Assembly: GCF_041435355.1 (NCBI RefSeq)
Contig: NZ_CP108442.1
Span: 3,100,001-3,164,000, forward strand
Source of the DNA: Streptomyces sp. NBC_01276
GTDB lineage: Bacteria > Actinomycetota > Actinomycetes > Streptomycetales > Streptomycetaceae
Direction: 5' to 3'
Length of the DNA: 64,000 bases
Below, one piece after another: positions 57,935-64,000 of this stretch. A program made the translations under genes and the position numbers. The notes under the pieces are model-generated. The model worked only from the letters and a program-made list of their open reading frames with translations. It had not been told where the DNA came from and ran no database searches. The first letter of the stretch is position 1; the number at the start of each line of letters is the position of its first letter.

Positions 57935-59128
57935 TCACGAGCGGGAAGCGCTCCCGCAGCCCTCCTGCCGGCCCGTTGCGAGGCTCTTGCTGCGGTCGTA
58001 CGGGTCGACCGGCGCGCCGGAAGGGGTCGGTCCACTGTCGGCCGGGTCCGAGAAGAAGGACGGGTGCACGTACCCGTCGTACCGGTCACAGGTGCTGTTG
58101 GCGATGTCCGGCTGGAAAGCCGCGAGCCGCAGCGCGCCGGGCGCCCCCCGCCACTTGGCCGGGTCGGCGACCGAGAAGGTGATCTCGCGCCGCACGATGG
58201 TTCTCGCGACGTCCTCCGGGTTCCCCTTGACCTTCACGAAGGGGTAGACGAAGGAGTAGTCCGCCTTCACCTCCGCCTGTCCGGGCTTCTCCCCCGGCTC
58301 CACCCACATCCGGCCCCGCACCTTGACGACGTCGCCCACGGGCTTCAGTTCGGCCGGGTCGTACCGGGTGAACAGGTCCAGCGGGTCCTGCTCGCGCGTC
58401 GGCCGGTCGAGGGAGACCTCCAGCTCCTTGCGCAGCTCCTCGTCCTGCGGGTCCAGCAGCTTCAGCGCTGCCTCGGGCCGCCCGCCCCGCAGCGCCGCGG
58501 GGTCCAGGTTGGCGGCGATCAGGAACTGCTTCGCCTTCGCCAGCGCGTCCGCGACCTGGTCCCGGGACACCCCGCCGACCTCCGTCGCCTCCGGCGCCTC
58601 GATACCGGCGGCGCCATCCGCCCACTGGAGGGCCGGCGAGCCCCGGAAGGGGTCCTTCAGCGTCGGCCGGTCGGGGTACACGGCCTCCGGGGCCGCGGTC
58701 GGACGGGCGGTCTCCGCCGGCAGTGGGGCGGCCTTGGCGGCCCCCTCACGGGCTTCGGCCTTGCCCGTCAGCTTGTCGATCACCAGCTCCGGCCGTACGG
58801 CGATCAGCGCGAGCGCCGCGATGAAAACGATCGCGGCAGCCGCCTTGAGCCGCCGCTTGCCCTTCCCCCGGCCCTCCATCTCCTGCCACGCCGGCCCGGT
58901 CCGCCACCCCGGCGGATCGTTTCGCCCCGGCTTCGGCCGACGCCCGAACCGCCCGCTCCGGGCCGCCCGCGCCCGCTCCTCGTCCTCACGCCGCAGCCGC
59001 TCGGTCACCATCCGCGCCCGCGCCGACGGCTCCTTCGGAGCGTCCGCGGACTCCCGTGCGACCTGCTCGCTGAAGCGGGCCCACTCCTCGTCGGAGATGC
59101 CGGGTCTGCCGTCGTCCTGCTGCCCCAT
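57935..59128 (-). CDS. Single-pass membrane protein of unknown function
   Basis: A 397-residue protein. The cytoplasmic head (residues 1-85) is highly charged ([47 protein letters not shown]). One membrane helix lies at about 96-115 ([16 protein letters not shown]), then a large extracytoplasmic domain ([29 protein letters not shown], then [28 protein letters not shown]). Two Cys near the end may pair. I do not recognise the family. It is the only gene between tuf and rpsJ, so it may be read with the str operon past the tuf hairpin. ATG at 59128; a GTG 9 bases upstream is possible. Confidence 0.85.
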   Translation of the reverse strand: MGQQDDGRPGISDEEWARFSEQVARESADAPKEPSARARMVTERLRREDEERARAARSGRFGRRPKPGRNDPPGWRTGPAWQEMEGRGKGKRRLKAAAAIVFIAALALIAVRPELVIDKLTGKAEAREGAAKAAPLPAETARPTAAPEAVYPDRPTLKDPFRGSPALQWADGAAGIEAPEATEVGGVSRDQVADALAKAKQFLIAANLDPAALRGGRPEAALKLLDPQDEELRKELEVSLDRPTREQDPLDLFTRYDPAELKPVGDVVKVRGRMWVEPGEKPGQAEVKADYSFVYPFVKVKGNPEDVARTIVRREITFSVADPAKWRGAPGALRLAAFQPDIANSTCDRYDGYVHPSFFSDPADSGPTPSGAPVDPYDRSKSLATGRQEGCGSASRS

Positions 59129-59210
59129 GTGTCCCACCCTGAACGTTCCCTGTACCGAACTGCGGATGAGCCTCTCACAGGGCCTTTACATGGCCTTTAC
59201 GCGGGTACGG

Positions 59211-59258
59211 AGAAGGGCCCCTCCCCCGCCGCCGGAGCGGTGGGGAAGGGGCCCTTCT
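59211..59258. terminator. Terminator after tuf
   Basis: An AGAAGGGCCCCT-CCCC arm pairs with its complement ending GGGCCCTTCT around an inner CCGC/GCGG stem. It lies about 50 bases past the tuf stop and closes the str operon. Confidence 0.9.
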
Positions 59259-59306
59259 GCCGAACATGGTGCCCGCTCGCGCGAGCTACCAGGTCAGAGC
59301 ACGAAA

Positions 59307-60500
<1,194 letters not shown>

Positions 60501-60577
60501 GGGGTCCTCCTGAGAGTGGTTCTGTACGCCTTGAATCATCGGCGCCAGGTGATCTTTGCTGGATAGCCGGTTCCCCC

Positions 60578-60607
60578 GGGGCAACGGGAGATTACTCCTG
60601 TTGCCCC
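60578..60607 (-). promoter_or_regulatory. Hairpin between fusA and tuf
   Basis: GGGGCAAC-GGGAG arms pair with CTCCT-GTTGCCCC around an ATTA loop, in the 148-base fusA-tuf gap. Since EF-Tu is needed in excess over EF-G, this may be an RNA-processing site, or lie next to a separate tuf promoter. Confidence 0.7.
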
Positions 60608-60648
60608 AGAGGCTCCGGTGGCAAGCCTAAAACGTGTACTCGGAAGAG

Positions 60649-62781
60649 TTACTCGCCCTTGGCCTTCGCGATGATCTCCTCAGCGACGTTCCGGGGAACC
60701 TCGGCGTAGGAGTCGAACTGCATCGAGTAGCTGGCGCGACCCGAGGTCTTGCTGCGGAGGTCTCCGACGTAGCCGAACATCTCCGAGAGGGGCACGAGGC
60801 CCTTGACGACGCGAGCGCCGTGGCGCTCCTCCATGGCCTGGATCTGGCCACGGCGGGAGTTGATGTCGCCGATGACGTCACCCATGTAGTCCTCGGGCGT
60901 GGTGACCTCGACGGCCATCATCGGCTCCATGAGCACGGGGGACGCCTTGCGCGCGGCCTCCTTGAAGGCCTGCGAACCGGCGATCTTGAAGGCGAGCTCG
61001 GAGGAGTCGACCTCGTGGTAGCCACCGTCGAGAAGCGTGACGCGGACGCCCGTCATCTCGTAGCCGGCCAGGATGCCGAACTGCATGGCTTCCTGCGCAC
61101 CGGCGTCGACCGAAGGGATGTACTCCTTCGGCACGCGGCCACCGGTGACCTTGTTCACGAACTCGTACGCCGGACCGTCAGCCTCGGTGATGGGCTCGAT
61201 CGCGATCTGCACCTTGGCGAACTGACCGGTACCACCGGTCTGCTTCTTGTGGGTGTAGTCGTGACGCTCGACGGTGCCGCGGATGGTCTCGCGGTACGCG
61301 ACCTGCGGCTTGCCGACGTTGGCTTCGACCTTGAACTCGCGCTTCATACGGTCGACCAGCACCTCGAGGTGCAGCTCGCCCATACCGCCGAGGATGGTCT
61401 GGCCCGTCTCCTCGTCCGAGTGAACGTGGAAGGAGGGGTCCTCCTCCGCGAGACGCTGAATGGCGACACCCAGCTTCTCCTGGTCACCCTTGGACTTGGG
61501 CTCGATGGCGACCTGGATGACCGGGGCCGGGAAGTCCATGGACTCCAGGATCACCTGGTTCTTGTCGTCACACAGCGTCTCACCGGTGGTGGTCTGCTTC
61601 AGGCCCATGACGGCGACGATGTCGCCGGCGCCCACCGAGTCGATCTCCTCACGCTTGTTCGCGTGCATGCGGTAGATCTTGCCGATGCGCTCCTTCTTGC
61701 CCTTGACGGAGTTCAGCACCGCAGTGCCGGCCTCCAGGCGGCCCGAGTAAACCCGGACGAAGGTGAGCTTGCCGAGGTGCGGGTCGCTCATGATCTTGAA
61801 CGCCAGCGCCGCGAGGGGCTCCTCGTCGGAAGGCTTGCGCTTCACGACGACCTCGGGGTCCCGGACGTCGTGGCCTTCGATGGCCTCGATGTCCAGGGGC
61901 GAGGGCAGGTAGCGGACGACGGCGTCGAGCAGGGGCTGGACGCCCTTGTTCTTGAACGCCGTGCCACAGAACACCGCGGTGATCGTGGGCTCGCCCTTGC
62001 CCTTGCCGGAGCCGAGGATGATGCGACGGACGGCGGCGTGCAGCTGCTCCACGGACGGCTCGTCGCCGTTCAGGAAGAGCTCCATGATCTCGTCGTCGTT
62101 CTCGGCGACGGTCTCGACCAGCTTGCCGCGCCACTCTTCAGCGGCCTCGGTGTGCGTGGCCGGGATGTCGACGATGTCGTACATCTCGCCCTTGGTCGCC
62201 TCGGCGGACCAGACGAACGCCTTCATCGTGACGAGGTCGACGACACCCTGGAAGTCGGCCTCGGCACCGATGGGGAGCTGCATGACGATCGGAACCGCAC
62301 CGAGGCGGTCCTTGATCATCTCGACGCAGCGGTGGAACTCGGCGCCGGTGCGGTCGAGCTTGTTGACGAAGCAGATGCGCGGCACGCCGTAGCGGTCCGC
62401 CTGACGCCAAACGGTCTCGGACTGCGGCTCGACGCCGGCCACACCGTCGAACACGGTGACGGCGCCGTCGAGGACGCGGAGCGAACGCTCCACCTCGACG
62501 GTGAAGTCGACGTGACCCGGGGTGTCGATGATGTTGATGGTGTGGTCAACATCTTCGAGCGGCCAGTGGCAGGTGGTAGCGGCAGACGTGATGGTGATAC
62601 CACGCTCCTGCTCCTGCTCCATCCAGTCCATCGTGGCAGCGCCGTCGTGGACCTCACCGATCTTGTACGACACACCGGTGTAGAACAGGATGCGCTCGGT
62701 GGTGGTCGTCTTGCCCGCGTCGATGTGGGCCATGATGCCGATGTTGCGCACCTTGGCCAGGTCAAGCGAAGTGGTAGCCAT
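60649..62781 (-). CDS. fusA: Translation elongation factor EF-G
   Basis: A 710-residue GTPase that drives ribosomal translocation. It has the P-loop [15 protein letters not shown], the DTPGHVDF switch II motif, and [10 protein letters not shown] near 142. Later domains include [12 protein letters not shown] but typical blocks such as [35 protein letters not shown] and the C-terminal [31 protein letters not shown]. It follows rpsG by 39 bases. Confidence 0.98.
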   Translation of the reverse strand: MATTSLDLAKVRNIGIMAHIDAGKTTTTERILFYTGVSYKIGEVHDGAATMDWMEQEQERGITITSAATTCHWPLEDVDHTINIIDTPGHVDFTVEVERSLRVLDGAVTVFDGVAGVEPQSETVWRQADRYGVPRICFVNKLDRTGAEFHRCVEMIKDRLGAVPIVMQLPIGAEADFQGVVDLVTMKAFVWSAEATKGEMYDIVDIPATHTEAAEEWRGKLVETVAENDDEIMELFLNGDEPSVEQLHAAVRRIILGSGKGKGEPTITAVFCGTAFKNKGVQPLLDAVVRYLPSPLDIEAIEGHDVRDPEVVVKRKPSDEEPLAALAFKIMSDPHLGKLTFVRVYSGRLEAGTAVLNSVKGKKERIGKIYRMHANKREEIDSVGAGDIVAVMGLKQTTTGETLCDDKNQVILESMDFPAPVIQVAIEPKSKGDQEKLGVAIQRLAEEDPSFHVHSDEETGQTILGGMGELHLEVLVDRMKREFKVEANVGKPQVAYRETIRGTVERHDYTHKKQTGGTGQFAKVQIAIEPITEADGPAYEFVNKVTGGRVPKEYIPSVDAGAQEAMQFGILAGYEMTGVRVTLLDGGYHEVDSSELAFKIAGSQAFKEAARKASPVLMEPMMAVEVTTPEDYMGDVIGDINSRRGQIQAMEERHGARVVKGLVPLSEMFGYVGDLRSKTSGRASYSMQFDSYAEVPRNVAEEIIAKAKGE

Positions 62782-62820
62782 ATCGGCTCAGTCTTCTCTC
62801 GGTCTCGATGTGGGTTGGGA

Positions 62821-63291
62821 CTACCAGCGGTAGTGCGCGAAGGCCTTGTTGGACTCGGCCATCTTGTGCGTGTCCTCACGCTTCTTGACGGCAGCGCCAA
62901 GACCGTTCGAGGCGTCGAGCAGCTCGTTCATCAGGCGCTCGGTCATGGTCTTCTCGCGGCGGGCGCGGGAGTAACCCACGAGCCAGCGGAGGGCCAGGGT
63001 CGACTGACGACCCGGCTTGACCTCGACGGGAACCTGGTAGGTCGCGCCACCGACACGGCGGGACTTGACCTCGAGGGACGGCTTGACGTTCTCCAGCGCG
63101 CGCTTCAGCGTGATGACCGGGTCGTTGCCGGTCTTCTCGCGGAGGCCTTCCATGGCGCCGTAAACGATGCGCTCGGCGGTGGAGCGCTTGCCGTTCAGGA
63201 GGATCTTGTTGATGAGCGAGGTCACCAGAGGAGATGCGTAGACCGGGTCGATGATGACCGGGCGCTTCGGGGCGGGGCCCTTACGAGGCAT
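62821..63291 (-). CDS. rpsG: 30S ribosomal protein S7
   Basis: A 156-residue S7, the initiator of 30S head assembly: [55 protein letters not shown], then [39 protein letters not shown]. It lies 2 bases after rpsL. Confidence 0.98.
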   Translation of the reverse strand: MPRKGPAPKRPVIIDPVYASPLVTSLINKILLNGKRSTAERIVYGAMEGLREKTGNDPVITLKRALENVKPSLEVKSRRVGGATYQVPVEVKPGRQSTLALRWLVGYSRARREKTMTERLMNELLDASNGLGAAVKKREDTHKMAESNKAFAHYRW

Positions 63292-63293
63292 TC

Positions 63294-63665
63294 TTACTTC
63301 TCCTTCTTGGCGCCGTAGCGGCTGCGGGCCTGCTTGCGGTTCTTGACAGCCTGGGTGTCAAGCGCACCGCGGATGATCTTGTAACGAACACCCGGCAGGT
63401 CCTTCACACGGCCACCACGCACGAGCACGATCGAGTGCTCCTGCAGGTTGTGTCCCTCACCCGGAATGTAAGCGGTGACCTCGATGCCGGAGGTCAGACG
63501 CACACGCGCGACCTTACGGAGCGCCGAGTTCGGCTTCTTCGGGGTGGTCGTGAACACACGCGTGCAGACGCCGCGACGCTGGGGCGAAGCCTCAAGCGCG
63601 GGGGTCTTTGTCTTCTCGACCTTGTCCTGCCGGCCCTTACGGACCAGCTGCTGGATCGTAGGCAC
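63294..63665 (-). CDS. rpsL: 30S ribosomal protein S12
   Basis: A 123-residue S12 at the decoding centre: [34 protein letters not shown], then [41 protein letters not shown]43 and K88, whose mutation gives streptomycin resistance, are wild type here, and D89 is present. GTG at 63665; the upstream frame is not coding. First gene of the str operon. Its leader of about 185 bases carries the motif shared with the S10 leader. Confidence 0.98.
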   Translation of the reverse strand: MPTIQQLVRKGRQDKVEKTKTPALEASPQRRGVCTRVFTTTPKKPNSALRKVARVRLTSGIEVTAYIPGEGHNLQEHSIVLVRGGRVKDLPGVRYKIIRGALDTQAVKNRKQARSRYGAKKEK

Positions 63666-63715
63666 TACTTCTCCGGTTTCTGTGTGCCGTGTAGTGAAGC
63701 TAACCTGGAACTTTG

Positions 63716-63740
63716 CCGACCCACGCGGTCGGGTGTGTCG
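63716..63740 (-). promoter_or_regulatory. Leader motif shared with the rpsJ leader (copy 2)
   Basis: CCGACCCACGCGGTCGGG and the next 7 bases, one mismatch from the copy at 57536-57560. It folds to the same small hairpin in RNA, about 51 bases before the rpsL GTG. Confidence 0.8.
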
Positions 63741-63856
63741 GATCCGGCGGACCTCCGCGCAAGCACGGAAACGCATGGATCGCGGTGGCCGATGCGGCTC
63801 GCGTGCGGTTGATGGACACGCACGGGAGCCCAGGCACACCCCAGGCACAAGGTCTG

Positions 63857-63885
63857 AGCGTACCCACCGCATCCACTCCGGTCAA
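63857..63885 (-). promoter_or_regulatory. Predicted promoter of the str operon
   Basis: On the minus strand, TTGACC (63885-63880), 17 bases, TACGCT (63862-63857), a good match for an HrdB-type promoter. It would start transcripts near 63850 with a leader of about 185 bases. Confidence 0.7.
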
Positions 63886-64000
63886 AACATAAGCCGCACC
63901 GCTCCGGCCCGTACGGCCCCACAGCTCAGGCGCCGCACGGGCGCCGGGCCCCCGAGCCGGGGTGGCCGTGCGCTCGTCGCACCGGCGTGGTAGTGCGGGC

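Larger units (their letters stand above)
63666..64000 (-). promoter_or_regulatory. Upstream region of rpsL
   Basis: The last 335 bases of the window. They hold the predicted str promoter (63857-63885), the leader motif at 63716-63740 and no convincing ORF. Part of an rpoC-side gene might begin beyond the window edge; nothing of it is recognisable here. Confidence 0.6.

Noticed and set aside
60634..63318. An 894-codon plus-strand frame
   Set aside because: It is antisense to fusA and rpsG, which are certain genes; composition is the usual Leu/Gly/Asp/Val shadow.

Overview
This window comes from a high-GC actinobacterium, almost certainly a Streptomyces. The codon third positions are strongly G/C. 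The developmental regulators bldM and whiD sit beside an ShbA-type sigma factor and guaB. The groES-groEL1 operon carries CIRCE operators and a His-rich GroEL tail. The ribosomal superoperon (str, S10, spc, alpha) has typical actinobacterial gene order. No rRNA, tRNA, CRISPR, insertion sequence or prophage was seen.

Layout. 1-4020: guaB (3' end cut off by the window edge), shbA and bldM on the minus strand, with whiD divergent from bldM; a textbook sigma-BldN promoter lies in front of bldM. 4021-6730: a LysR regulator divergent from a short-chain dehydrogenase, then a two-domain SnoaL-like protein. 6755-9000: groES-groEL1 with two CIRCE boxes. 9131-14349: a small membrane protein, a response regulator/histidine kinase pair, then an LCP-family enzyme overlapping a SEDS protein (cell-wall assembly). 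14350-17170: the most unusual part, a PadR regulator and a divergent alpha/beta hydrolase enclosed by about 410-bp inverted repeats, each ending in a 148-150 bp palindromic module. 17171-24292: two coupled lipoprotein polysaccharide deacetylases, a methyltransferase, membrane and ABM-like proteins, the tsaB-rimI-tsaD string, and a secreted YkuD-like protein that appears to lack its catalytic cysteine. 24347-36009: a small protein gene with a palindrome in its promoter, tsaE, a hydrolase, alr, nnr, acpS, glmS, a lipoprotein, coaA, a DUF389 protein and glmM (amino-sugar, D-alanine and cofactor supply). 36145-63665: rplM-rpsI, a GT87-like membrane glycosyltransferase, an ABC-F ATPase, truA, then the alpha, spc and S10 operons and the str operon (rpsL-rpsG-fusA-tuf), all read on the minus strand.

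How it fits together. The left end couples GTP synthesis and the sigma factor that drives hrdB with sporulation control. The centre groups envelope-precursor genes (glmM, glmS, alr, LCP, SEDS, deacetylases) with t6A tRNA modification (tsaB, tsaD, tsaE). The right half is the translation machinery, punctuated by intercistronic hairpins and by a 25-base leader motif shared by the S10 and str operons. Start codons are often GTG, and many neighbouring genes overlap by 1-8 bases, which suggests translational coupling.
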